Positions 51,023 through 59,485 of a stretch of 64,000 bases of DNA are shown here, piece by piece (position 1 is the stretch's first letter; every line of letters starts with the position of its first letter). Source of the DNA: Agitococcus sp. (GTDB taxonomy: Bacteria; Pseudomonadota; Gammaproteobacteria; Pseudomonadales; Moraxellaceae); contig JAUSLJ010000020.1 in the NCBI GenBank assembly GCA_030646715.1, positions 1 through 64,000 on the forward strand. The letters run 5' to 3'. The notes under the pieces were generated by a model. It saw only the letters and a program-made list of their open reading frames with translations. It did not search any database and was not told where the DNA came from. Position numbers and translations under genes: made by a program.

Positions 51023-51628
51023 CTAAACATAAACATACCCGTAGTCGTGCAGCCATGATAAGTCCAACGACCAGTTCCACTCACTCCGTTGTTCCCATAC
51101 ATCGTAAGCATGTTGGATGGCTTGCTCCATCTGGGCTGGAGTCCATCGGTTTACCACAAGCATGTGTGCTTTGACTGAACCAAGCATTCCAAGTCGACGG
51201 GCAATTCCCAAATGATGCACTTTATGACATAAAGGGCATAAGGCCATAATACGACTCAATTTTTGGGTCGCGGTTTCATTAATTAGCTGAAATAGTTCAT
51301 GCGCTTCTAATTTTGCGTTGGCCCCGCATATCTCGCATCGAAAACCAGCGGCTTGGTACGCATGCTTTCGTATCCTATCCCATGCCGGCATGCCCATTAT
51401 CGTTCGAATATTTTGCTCCCACGTGGTGGACGGGAGCATGTCTGGGACAAGTACAGGTTGCGGGCTAGCAACCTTAAATCTTCGAGGCAGCCAAACCCAC
51501 ACTTCGTCTAGATGCGTGTTGGCATCCGCATAGAATCCATTTTGCTGATTATATTGAGCTCCTGCGGCAAGAGCAGCCGTCTGGTCCCAGGGGGGCACAC
51601 ATAGGGGTATAAAGGGAAAATTGGCCAT
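51023..51628 (-). CDS. HNH endonuclease-like protein with N-terminal DUF5710
   Basis: About 201 residues from the Met at 51628; a longer reading to 51739 is possible. The N-terminal LCVPPWDQTAALAAGAQYN ... FYADAN ... VWVWLPRRF fits a DUF5710 module. The HNH part has two zinc-type pairs, CEICG and CPLCH, with EAHELF and KVHHLG between and after. Such proteins cut or nick DNA. A similar DUF5710 occurs inside the HerA-like ATPase at 34.4-35.9 kb. Confidence 0.65.
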   Translation of the reverse strand: MANFPFIPLCVPPWDQTAALAAGAQYNQQNGFYADANTHLDEVWVWLPRRFKVASPQPVLVPDMLPSTTWEQNIRTIMGMPAWDRIRKHAYQAAGFRCEICGANAKLEAHELFQLINETATQKLSRIMALCPLCHKVHHLGIARRLGMLGSVKAHMLVVNRWTPAQMEQAIQHAYDVWEQRSEWNWSLDLSWLHDYGYVYV

Positions 51629-51739
51629 AAAAATAGGAACGTTAGTTAGGCGCAGGGCTACAAGGGCGCACGGTTGCCCGATGCGCAACCAAACAAGGTG
51701 ACAAATTAAAATCGTATAGGAATACAGTTTAATTACCAA

Positions 51740-52036
51740 CTATTTATTAACAATCAATAGATAGATTGTGAATTTACGTCAAAAGATTGTGAACATGTGT
51801 GAAAAAACAGAAGAACTGTGCGTTGCCACACACTTATTTAGTAATGAGGATAGTCGCAGATAATGCCTTGAGGTATTATTTTGACTGTGCAGAAAGCGGC
51901 GATATTCTAAATTTAATTGAATCCTGCTGCTACGTTGAAATACATTATTTTTATTATAGCGGTTGACTTGTTGGTGTCTACACTGGTAGAATGTTACAAC
52001 AGTCAGCGGTTAAAGTAAGTTACCTAAAGGGATTTT
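51740..52036 (+). promoter_or_regulatory. Intergenic region with direct repeats and tandem promoters
   Basis: AGATTGTGAA occurs at 51763-51772 and 51784-51793, a 21-bp helical-phase spacing. Two sigma-70-type promoters follow: TTGACT (51881-51886) / TATTCT (51903-51908) with a 16-base spacer, and TTGACT (51963-51968) / TAGAAT (51987-51992) with an 18-base spacer. Both point to the 114-residue gene. Confidence 0.55.
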
Positions 52037-52381
52037 ATGGAAATGTTTAAAGTGATGCCTAGCATGAATTTAGTGCAACCTGACGCGACTTTTTTTCTCG
52101 GGTTAGAGACGTCAGCAATCGCTGCCCAGCTGGAGCCAACTCTTGACAACACTCATGCTTGGGCATTATGCGAGTATCTCGACGCAGTGGATGGAGGTAG
52201 CATTTCGGTAAAGAAGGTTCTCTATCGCCAATGTGTCGCTGCGCTAGGAGACTTCCTTGCTAAGACTGAAGATGTACAATTCGTAACCAATTTGATTGAG
52301 AAAAGTTGGGCCGCGAAGACATTGATGGAAGTGCTCGAAGACTGTTCAGCATGCAAGGAAGCAAGGCGACAAACTGCCTAA
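52037..52381 (+). CDS. Hypothetical protein, 114 residues
   Basis: Not recognised; acidic helical protein ending with CSACKEARRQTA. It has tandem promoters and its own terminator, so it is likely well expressed. Confidence 0.5.
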   Translation: MEMFKVMPSMNLVQPDATFFLGLETSAIAAQLEPTLDNTHAWALCEYLDAVDGGSISVKKVLYRQCVAALGDFLAKTEDVQFVTNLIEKSWAAKTLMEVLEDCSACKEARRQTA

Positions 52382-52423
52382 ATACATTAGGGACACCCCG
52401 TCCTGCAAAAAGCATCAATTTCT

Positions 52424-52451
52424 AAAAGCCAACGTTATGTTGGCTTTTTTT
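52424..52451 (+). terminator. Rho-independent terminator
   Basis: AAAAGCCAAC-gttat-GTTGGCTTTT followed by T residues. Confidence 0.9.
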
Positions 52452-52647
52452 CGCCTTGCAACTAATATCCGTGCGCTCCAACGGCTCTTGTGATTAGCTC
52501 ACTAATAGCAAAAAATACATATCGAGCGCCATTCGCAGAGGAGGAAAACCCAAACGATATCGCAGTAATCTCGCGCAATGAGTATCTTAAATATAAGAAT
52601 GGTTATTTATAGTATACAACGGGGACTCATACTTTAAATACAATCAG

Positions 52648-54561
52648 ATGATAAATACTAAACTGCAACGAAAAATTGGCACGGTCTCGTCGAATCCTAA
52701 AGGATTTGGCTTTGCCACCACTGACACCCTTGAAGAATACTACATACCTTTTCACGTAATGCGACGCCTAATAACTGGTGATGTCATTAGTTTTTTGCCC
52801 GAAAAATATCACCAACCAGGTCGCGCGTCCAAAATGCAAGTTGGTCGTGTAGTCTTGGTCTCACGTAAAGAAAGTGTAGTGCTTGGCACCACCGAGTGCC
52901 GGGAGGGGGAGTGGTTCGTTCTTCCTGACGAACCTTGTGCTGTTAAGCTTATCATAAAAGGATTGAGTCATATTCCTGGAGATGTGGTTATAGCAGTGAC
53001 GGTCCCCGCCGCTACTAGCCTCAGCCTGTCTGTTGTTGTCACCTTGGAGCGGATTCTAGGGGTGCGGATGCAGCCCGATTTTGAACATGAATACGCCCTT
53101 GCTCGGCAAGGGTTTGTCCCGCACTTTCCGCCTGCTGTACAGTCGCAAGAGCTTCAAGTCACAAAAGACGACCCATCCGACCAAGAAAACCGAGCAGACT
53201 TTAGAAATATTCCATTTATTACTATAGACGGGGAGTCCACGCGCGACTTAGACGATGCTGTGTTTGCAAAAAAAACAAGCACCGGCTATCAATTATTAGT
53301 AGCAATTGCGGATGTAAGCTATTACGTTCAGGAGGGGTCCGCTATCGATAAGGAAGCCAGACACCGAGGGACTTCAGTCTACTTGCCTCGTAAGCTAGTT
53401 CCCATGTTACCTGAGTCACTATCAAATGGCGTCTGCTCGTTGTTGCCAGGCAAAGACCGAAGAGCCGTTGTTGCTTGCTTAGAGATAGACGAAGAGGGTG
53501 TTCTATTGTCCGCTACCATAGAGAGAACGTGGATTCAGTCCATTGCTAAACTGTCCTATCACGAGGTGACTACTTTAATTGAAGCAGGGTGCCCGAGTAC
53601 CCCGCTGCCCCTTGCAATAGCCGAAAATGTCTCCAATCTTTACGCCCTTTACCTTTTATTCGCGCAACATCGTCAAGAACGATGTGTTATCGACTTTGAA
53701 GAACCAGAAGTGAAGCTAGTCGTCAACACGGACGGGAGCAAAGCATTGCGATGGTCACATAGAACTGTCGCGCACAAAGTGGTGGAAGAATGCATGCTGA
53801 TGGCAAATCGCGCCATGGCGCATAGTTTATTAAAAAAACACGGTACTGGTTTGTTTAGGCATCAGCCGGTGCCCACCGAGGTACAGTGGGATGCGCTTAA
53901 ACAGTGGTGTGCCACAATTGATGTGGCGCTACCCGTAGTTCCATCTCTGGTCGCTCTCCATAACGCGCGTAAGGCGGTGCCGGCAGAGCTCAAGAAAAGG
54001 GCAGAACTATATATCCGTAAAGTTATGCAGCCTGCCCAATACGCCGCTGGCAACAGCAATCATTTCTCCCTCGGCTTTAATGAATACACGCATTTTACCA
54101 GTCCCATCCGGCGATATTCCGATTTAGCCGTGCATCGCTTGCTGCTCCAGAACACTACGCCAAGCGCCCGGCAATTAACCGACATTGCAGAAATTTGCTC
54201 AAACAGGTCCAAAGCGTCTAGGATGGCCGAACGGTATGTATGGGACTGGCTGAAAAAAACAATTTTATTTGCCACTGTACCAAAAACGGATGTCTTAACA
54301 GGAACTGTAGTCGCGCAAGGCAGCCGGGGTCTCCGGATTCTTATCGAGGGGTGGCAATGTGCCGCGCTCGTTCCTGCGACAAATTTGAAAACGCAGGGGT
54401 ATTTGTGGAGCAATACGGAGGAAAAATGGATAGCGCCACATAAGCCAAGCTGGGACCTCGGTAATACTACTTCCCTTAAATTAGAGTCCTTGGTCATAGT
54501 CAAGCATCAATGCGACCTCCTGATTTCGTTAACTGACGGAACGCCTGAGCTAAGCGTGTAA
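52648..54561 (+). CDS. RNase II/R-family 3'-5' exoribonuclease
   Basis: 637 residues. A cold-shock-type RNA-binding start (GTVSSNPKGFGFATTD) leads to the RNB domain, with the metal-binding Asp set in IDGESTRDLDDAVF (Asp194, 200, 202 and 203) spaced as in RNase II. AIADVSYYV follows, then GTSVYLPRKLVPMLPESLSN. A C-terminal S1-like segment (LTGTVVAQGSRGLRILIEG) ends the protein. Its length is close to RNase II (about 644) rather than RNase R (about 800). It degrades RNA from the 3' end. A TAGTATACAAC element lies about 35 bases upstream. Confidence 0.88.
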   Translation: MINTKLQRKIGTVSSNPKGFGFATTDTLEEYYIPFHVMRRLITGDVISFLPEKYHQPGRASKMQVGRVVLVSRKESVVLGTTECREGEWFVLPDEPCAVKLIIKGLSHIPGDVVIAVTVPAATSLSLSVVVTLERILGVRMQPDFEHEYALARQGFVPHFPPAVQSQELQVTKDDPSDQENRADFRNIPFITIDGESTRDLDDAVFAKKTSTGYQLLVAIADVSYYVQEGSAIDKEARHRGTSVYLPRKLVPMLPESLSNGVCSLLPGKDRRAVVACLEIDEEGVLLSATIERTWIQSIAKLSYHEVTTLIEAGCPSTPLPLAIAENVSNLYALYLLFAQHRQERCVIDFEEPEVKLVVNTDGSKALRWSHRTVAHKVVEECMLMANRAMAHSLLKKHGTGLFRHQPVPTEVQWDALKQWCATIDVALPVVPSLVALHNARKAVPAELKKRAELYIRKVMQPAQYAAGNSNHFSLGFNEYTHFTSPIRRYSDLAVHRLLLQNTTPSARQLTDIAEICSNRSKASRMAERYVWDWLKKTILFATVPKTDVLTGTVVAQGSRGLRILIEGWQCAALVPATNLKTQGYLWSNTEEKWIAPHKPSWDLGNTTSLKLESLVIVKHQCDLLISLTDGTPELSV

Positions 54562-54577
54562 TATTCAGCGCGTAAAA

Positions 54578-54606
54578 AAAAACAGTAGCGAAACGCTACT
54601 GTTTTT
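54578..54606. terminator. Bidirectional terminator
   Basis: AAAACAGTAGCG-aaa-CGCTACTGTTTT separates two convergent genes. Confidence 0.85.
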
Positions 54607-54623
54607 GAAATCAATTATTGCGG

Positions 54624-54980
54624 TTAGCAAACGTCATCATTACGGCTGGCCCAAGCTTGAACTTGCGCTCGTTTTTCCTTAATTAGATTAATGAAGGGAT
54701 TTAGCAAGTGAGTATGAAACTCCGGAAGCGTAAGGAATACTCGAAGCGCAACACCACAGTCATGTAAATCTTCTGGAAAGCATTCGACCACGTGGTCGTA
54801 TTCGATTCCATTTTCTTGTGCTGCAGCATACAAGGTCTGACGCCGGACACCATTAAGGGACACTTCCGAAAAATGAACATAAATAGGTAAAGCAGGCAAA
54901 TCAGGGGTATTCACATGCACAATCGCAAGGGACGCCGAGTACAGCGCGGGAGTAACGAGAACAGCATCAATATTCAACAT
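54624..54980 (-). CDS. Hypothetical protein, 118 residues
   Basis: Not recognised; a soluble alpha/beta-looking protein. AAAGGAAAA precedes the ATG. A CTATACA -10-like element lies at 55009-55017. Confidence 0.5.
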   Translation of the reverse strand: MLNIDAVLVTPALYSASLAIVHVNTPDLPALPIYVHFSEVSLNGVRRQTLYAAAQENGIEYDHVVECFPEDLHDCGVALRVFLTLPEFHTHLLNPFINLIKEKRAQVQAWASRNDDVC

Positions 54981-55044
54981 AATTTTCCTTTAAAATGGGT
55001 ACCTATTGTGTATAGAGAAACCCGGTCAAACCCGTGGCTAGCTT

Positions 55045-55896
55045 TCACGGCCGCATACAAATTAAGGCCTGAATTTCGGCCAGATAGCCCGGAACTGCTT
55101 CAATAATGTGGAACTTCTCAGGGTGCAGGAGGGGATACCAGCTGTGCGTGGCAACAATAACTTGAACTTTGGTGCAGTCTGTCGCCACAAGCTTCGACCA
55201 AATAATGGCTTCTTCTTTTGCATCTAGCGACTGTTCGGGTTCGTCTAGTAGAATTAAGGGTGCAGCCATCGCCGGAACTGCTAAATATTTCTGTTTTAGT
55301 AATTCATTTTTTACGAATCGACTGTCCCTAGAGCCGTACTCAGGCACTTCTTGTAAATGGCGCGTGCCTCTCCAGTTAATAAACTCAAATCCAAGAGTAG
55401 GTTGTTCACTCTGCACCATCGTCCATATACGTTGTAACAGTGCTTTCCCCTGTTGCCCTGACGACTTGGACCGGGTTAATTTATCATATTCGCGAGCCTG
55501 CGTTGAATACCCCGTCATGAAGGCATGGGTGGTTGAGCACTCATTGCCAGGGATATGAGATGGCCGGTAATACAAGGTTGGGGGCATATCACCTGTAATA
55601 GTGAGTCCCGGCAGATACTCGTATTCATTGCGCCATTTGGAGATTTCTTGCCAAAAAGCATTGGACTCGGTGCTGTCAATATATTCGTCATTAAAAGCGC
55701 TAGCACCTGTGAAATATGATAGCGTGTAAAGGGCAAGTGCCGTTAATAACGCGGACTTACCCGAGCCATTCGGTCCAACAACAACATTGGGCTTTGTAGT
55801 AGAAAAGTTGATGCCTTGCGGATAGGCCTTGGCTAACGTGGACGTTTCAAGATAAGGAACTGCCTTGAGATTATTTACTTTTAAATGTGTAAGCAT
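55045..55896 (-). CDS. ABC-type ATPase (OLD/RecF-like)
   Basis: About 283 residues. Walker A VVGPNGSGKSAL (about 48-57), then a helical insert of about 120 residues, and Walker B LILLDEPEQSLD near 220 with a following switch His (ATHSW). One-domain SMC/RecF-type ATPases of this length act in DNA repair, defence or as partners of nucleases. The ATG at 55896 follows AAAAGGAAA; a longer reading to 55986 lacks family support. A CTATACC element lies at 55934-55942. Confidence 0.75.
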   Translation of the reverse strand: MLTHLKVNNLKAVPYLETSTLAKAYPQGINFSTTKPNVVVGPNGSGKSALLTALALYTLSYFTGASAFNDEYIDSTESNAFWQEISKWRNEYEYLPGLTITGDMPPTLYYRPSHIPGNECSTTHAFMTGYSTQAREYDKLTRSKSSGQQGKALLQRIWTMVQSEQPTLGFEFINWRGTRHLQEVPEYGSRDSRFVKNELLKQKYLAVPAMAAPLILLDEPEQSLDAKEEAIIWSKLVATDCTKVQVIVATHSWYPLLHPEKFHIIEAVPGYLAEIQALICMRP

Positions 55897-55933
55897 GTAC
55901 TTTTCCTTTTTTTTCAAATATGTGTACCTAGTA

Positions 55934-55942
55934 GGTATAGCC
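55934..55942 (-). promoter_or_regulatory. -10-like element GGCTATACC
   Basis: Minus-strand GGCTATACC about 40 bases before the ABC-type ATPase gene. Confidence 0.4.
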
Positions 55943-56011
55943 ACCTCCAATACCGAACACCGACCAAGGTCTCGGCAGTCCCCCATAAGCCGTGGCTGAA
56001 TCGACGGGTCT

Positions 56012-56042
56012 AAAAAAAAGGCTAACTAGGTTAGCCTTTTTT
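56012..56042 (-). terminator. Terminator after secB-like gene
   Basis: GGCTAAC and GTTAGCC pair with A and T runs on both sides; it works in both directions. Confidence 0.85.
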
Positions 56043-56058
56043 GTGAGCGTAATAGCAA

Positions 56059-56547
56059 TTAATGCACCGTAGTGCTAGCAGTTAATGCCACGGGAGCGGA
56101 TAAGGTAGAAGCGTACGCTTGTCCCCAGTCAATTTCTGGCAACATAAATTGGGGCAAGGTAGCCCGACCAAGAATGTCTGTTAGAGCAGCTCGCACATAA
56201 GGAGACAATACCGCAGGGACGTATGTCATTCGAATTTTCTCAAAGTTTTCAGGGGAAATATTTTTAACTTCAAAAATGCCGCACTGTGTCACTTCGATGA
56301 TGAACGCAGTTTTTCCATTGAGTTTAGCAGTGAGGGTAACACGCAAACTAGCCTCTATAAAATCGCCATCTAATGATAGCTGACTTAAATTTATGGCAAA
56401 ATCAACGTTCAAAGGCTCAACAGCTGTGAAAATATTGGCGCCATACGGCAACTCGAAGGAGCTATCCTTAAGATAAATTCGGGATAGCGTACAGCTAGGC
56501 GCCAGGGTAGTATCCGGGGGAACAAGGGCAGGGGAATTAGTGGTCAT
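56059..56547 (-). CDS. secB: SecB-like export chaperone
   Basis: 162 residues aligned to SecB from LSRIYLKDSSFELP (E. coli LQRIYVKDVSFEAP) through VTLTAKLNGKTAFIIEVTQCGIFEV to LSPYVRAALTDILGRATLPQFMLPEIDW. All core features of the SecB fold are there. SecB holds unfolded precursors and hands them to SecA. A second SecB on an accessory element may serve its secreted proteins (pilus, PgaA) or belong to a toxin-antitoxin-chaperone system; no toxin-antitoxin pair is adjacent. Confidence 0.88.
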   Translation of the reverse strand: MTTNSPALVPPDTTLAPSCTLSRIYLKDSSFELPYGANIFTAVEPLNVDFAINLSQLSLDGDFIEASLRVTLTAKLNGKTAFIIEVTQCGIFEVKNISPENFEKIRMTYVPAVLSPYVRAALTDILGRATLPQFMLPEIDWGQAYASTLSAPVALTASTTVH

Positions 56548-56619
56548 ATATACTTAACGTAAAAGAGGGAGATATAACAATACATCATTTTGCTATTTAT
56601 AACAACACTTAGAGAGTAT

Positions 56620-56648
56620 TTGCAACAATTTTAGATTTAGGGTAAAAT
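56620..56648 (+). promoter_or_regulatory. stbB promoter of the TTTAG class
   Basis: TTGCAA (56620-56625), a 17-base spacer with TTTAG twice, and TAAAAT (56643-56648). A second element, TTCGCTATAGG, lies at about 56704-56714 closer to the gene. Confidence 0.6.
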
Positions 56649-56778
56649 GGTTATCTATTCACGAAACGCGAGCTTTCGCCCTAGAGATGGCACAACTCTT
56701 TGTTTCGCTATAGGTAATGCTCCTCGACTAACCTCAATGATTCGTTTTTAGACACGTTTCTATAAAAGAAAGCAGATT

Positions 56779-57507
56779 ATGTATCCTATCGTTATGTTGT
56801 GTTCCTTCTCTGGGAATATTGGAAAATCAACTCTTACTAAAAATCTGTTATCTCCATACATTCCAGGAGCAAAGATTTTCGCGGTCGAGGACGTCAACGC
56901 AGGCTACAACCAAGGAGAAGCGGTTCAGTTGTCGGCGGAACGAACTCAAGCTATTTTGGAACTTGTGATTGAAGCAAGCCTGAGCAGCCCCGTCCTAGTT
57001 GATGTTGGCGCGTCAAATGTATCAAATTTCTTCGCAGCATTAGCTGAATACGACGGGGTTAACGAGTTTATTGCTAAAGTAATTGTTCCTACCGAACCCT
57101 CTGAAAAGGTTCAAACAGACACGCTCAGTACGTTGCATTACCTAATTGAAAAGTTGGGCTTTGACTCAGGAAAAATAGTATTGGTGCTTAATAAAATTCC
57201 CGCCAAGCTACCAGTTGACACTGTCTTTGGCAACCTATTGTCATCAGCAGCAGAACTAGGGGTATTTGCCGTGGGTCAGCTACCTTTAAGTGAAACTTTT
57301 CAAATAGCAGCAAGCATGCAAAAGACTATCCAAGAGCTGGCACTCCTGAGTCCACAAACGTTGCTACTAGAATCGGCAGCGTTAGCGCAATCGGGGGAAG
57401 ACCCTAAAGCAAAAGTACGCCTTCTTCTCGCAGTTGCAAGCGCCAAAAAGTTGAAAGTGCGCCTCGATGACCTTTTCGTAAAATTGGGAATTTCTATTGA
57501 TTTTTAG
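56779..57507 (+). CDS. stbB: StbB-like plasmid stability ATPase
   Basis: 242 residues with a deviant Walker A FSGNIGKST (8-16) and a LVDVGAS box (about 73-79), as in ParA/MinD-type and StbB plasmid proteins. StbB of R388-like plasmids influences plasmid positioning and conjugation along with StbA. Here no StbA or StbC is adjacent. It is preceded by a 120-base leader and followed by a terminator. Confidence 0.65.
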   Translation: MYPIVMLCSFSGNIGKSTLTKNLLSPYIPGAKIFAVEDVNAGYNQGEAVQLSAERTQAILELVIEASLSSPVLVDVGASNVSNFFAALAEYDGVNEFIAKVIVPTEPSEKVQTDTLSTLHYLIEKLGFDSGKIVLVLNKIPAKLPVDTVFGNLLSSAAELGVFAVGQLPLSETFQIAASMQKTIQELALLSPQTLLLESAALAQSGEDPKAKVRLLLAVASAKKLKVRLDDLFVKLGISIDF

Positions 57508-57546
57508 TACGGGAGGCTGCTTCCCTTAAACTCAGCACAAAAAGAA

Positions 57547-57573
57547 GGGTCCGAAAGAAAGCTTTCGAACCCC
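57547..57573. terminator. Bidirectional terminator
   Basis: GGGTCCGAAAG and CTTTCGAACCC pair (one mismatch) between convergent genes. Confidence 0.65.
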
Positions 57574-57584
57574 ATTTAATAAGA

Positions 57585-57989
57585 TTATTCAAAAATAGAG
57601 AGATAGTGATGAAGCTCCCATATCGATTTCTGAGCGAGTAAGGCTAGCGGTGCGGGATGAGTTTTTGCACCTAGCAAGTTAGGCTGCTGTCCCGCAAATT
57701 TCGCAACACTTGCTAGTACTTCCCTTTTCAAATTTTTTTTCGAATTATGGCGTTGGCTCAAGTGCAGTCGACCTTGGAACAAAATCCCGTGTTCCTGAGT
57801 AAAAATACAGTAGTCAATCTCATCCGCTCCCCCTAGCTCGGGAGTCGTACTTGACATTCCTCGCAATAATTTCTCGGCCTCTACAAAAGAATGCGTAGTA
57901 ATGCCTCGAATTGGTCGCTCCTTTGGGCCCTTCGCCCTGATTAATGTGATGACCATATTGTTAGTATCCCTCGTTGATACGTGCAGCAT
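57585..57989 (-). CDS. Hypothetical protein, 134 residues
   Basis: Not recognised. A strong GGAGG site at the right distance supports the ATG at 57989 over an internal Met at 57956. An upstream CGCTATAGA element is at 58045-58053. Confidence 0.5.
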   Translation of the reverse strand: MLHVSTRDTNNMVITLIRAKGPKERPIRGITTHSFVEAEKLLRGMSSTTPELGGADEIDYCIFTQEHGILFQGRLHLSQRHNSKKNLKREVLASVAKFAGQQPNLLGAKTHPAPLALLAQKSIWELHHYLSIFE

Positions 57990-58183
57990 GCTGCCTCCTA
58001 CCTTGTGTATGAAGTTAGTTACCTTAAATGTTGCGGGCCTATCTTCTATAGCGAATATGCTTAGCTAACTTTAGGTGAGAACTGTAAATCACGCTAAACG
58101 TCAACTATCGTGTAACGCAGTTATTTTGTTATCGCAATAAACGAGTTAGCTATAGGTTTTTTAATTAATATTTTTTGTCCACC

Positions 58184-58972
58184 ATGCTTCGCTTGATAAC
58201 CCTGCCCAATAACGATATAGGTCGCGACTTTTTAATAGCAGACTTGCACGGTCAATATGACTTATTCTTGGAAAAAATAGCATCGGTTAACTTTAATCCG
58301 GATTGTGACCGCATGTTTTCAATGGGAGACCTGGTAGACCGAGGAATGAGGTCACTGGAGTGCCTTCGTTTAATCAAAGAGCCCTGGTTTCATTTTGTGC
58401 TCGGAAATCATGACCTAGCGTTACTGTGCTTTTTTGAAATGTGGCCCGAAGGATTCCATGACATACATAATTATCTCGCCGAAGATGGCGCTTGGCTAAA
58501 AGCATTAACCCAGGAAGAAAAATTTGAACTACTTAACGAACTTTTGCCTTTGCTTAGACAGGCGCCCTTAATCGTATGCGTCAACGACACTACCTTACCA
58601 TTCCAATTTGTGCATGCAGAAATTCTGAGTGCATGGGGCGATATGTTACCAATCCCGGCGGTCACCGATGGAGCAGTGCTAGCGCACCAAGAAAGCCTAA
58701 CGTGGGGACGGCAGCTTATTAAGCGAGCGCTTCCGATTAGTGCGCCCTCGAATCAAAATGCGTTAGGTGTAAGCCTTACTCCAACGCCATGGGAGCCCGG
58801 GGTACGTTTAACGTACGCCGGCCACTCCATTGTTTCCGCCCCGGTCATGTACCGTTCTCATCTATTTATAGACCGAGGCGCTTTCCGTAGAGATGACATT
58901 GAATCAGACTTGTTATTAATTGAGCATGCTCCCTTTGTTACTCAACTAATGCGATTAGTACCCCGAGCTTAA
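58184..58972 (+). CDS. PPP-family serine/threonine-type metallophosphatase
   Basis: 262 residues. All metal-binding motifs of PPP phosphatases (lambda phosphatase, PrpA) are there: DLHGQYD (20-26), GDLVDRG (48-54), GNHDLA (74-79), and later HAEIL and AGHSI histidines. It would dephosphorylate proteins or Ap4A-type nucleotides. The ATG at 58184 is used; a TTG three codons upstream is also possible and no strong ribosome site is seen. AGCTATAGG lies about 30 bases upstream. Confidence 0.85.
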   Translation: MLRLITLPNNDIGRDFLIADLHGQYDLFLEKIASVNFNPDCDRMFSMGDLVDRGMRSLECLRLIKEPWFHFVLGNHDLALLCFFEMWPEGFHDIHNYLAEDGAWLKALTQEEKFELLNELLPLLRQAPLIVCVNDTTLPFQFVHAEILSAWGDMLPIPAVTDGAVLAHQESLTWGRQLIKRALPISAPSNQNALGVSLTPTPWEPGVRLTYAGHSIVSAPVMYRSHLFIDRGAFRRDDIESDLLLIEHAPFVTQLMRLVPRA

Positions 58973-59163
58973 AATTATTAATACAAAAAGTAATTTTAAG
59001 CTCAAGGTGACAGGATGTCCAATCCGTCGTGGGCCAAATTTTCGAATGTTTCCGACCTAGACACCTCTGCTGCTCTAGTGAAATAGCTGAGTACGCCCCA
59101 CCGCGTTCGCTATACAATACACGCTCGCAAATTTTCGGGCAAATCACATTAAGGAGTATCAAA

Positions 59164-59415
59164 ATGGACCGAGCCGAACGTAGAACGGCCACACGCCTTA
59201 TTATTAAAAAGCAGTCACTTATTGCCAAGCAGCACAAGGTCCCTGCGGAAATGCCCGGGAAGTTTAAAAAATCTCATGTTATGGATTGTGGCCGTCCGTT
59301 ATGCGGATTGTGCGGTAACCCTCGACGAAGAGGCTTGAAAAATAAAGATGCAAAAACTATCCAAGAGTTACGTCATGAACAAGCGTCGAGCCGTGATTGT
59401 TTCGTAGAAAATTAG
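59164..59415 (+). CDS. Small Cys-containing basic protein
   Basis: 83 residues, strongly basic, with CGRPLCGLCGNPRRRGLKNK (about 43-62), a CX4CX2C metal-binding-like centre. Small proteins of this type, MDRAERR... with a C-rich middle, are frequent on large plasmids and phages, without known function. AAGGAG lies close to the ATG; CGCTATACA is at 59108-59116. Confidence 0.6.
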   Translation: MDRAERRTATRLIIKKQSLIAKQHKVPAEMPGKFKKSHVMDCGRPLCGLCGNPRRRGLKNKDAKTIQELRHEQASSRDCFVEN

Positions 59416-59434
59416 TAATCGCTAGCCCTCTCAT

Positions 59435-59465
59435 TAAAAAAGCGCACGATGTAGTGCGCTTTTTC
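59435..59465. terminator. Bidirectional terminator
   Basis: AAAAAAGCGCAC-gatgta-GTGCGCTTTTT lies between the small protein gene and convergent rpfF. Confidence 0.85.
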
Positions 59466-59485
59466 TTCAGTTAGGCAGGCGGCTA

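Noticed and set aside
56059-56547. Toxin-antitoxin-chaperone system around secB
   Set aside because: A terminator and an independent promoter separate it from the ABC-type ATPase, and no HigBA-like pair is adjacent.
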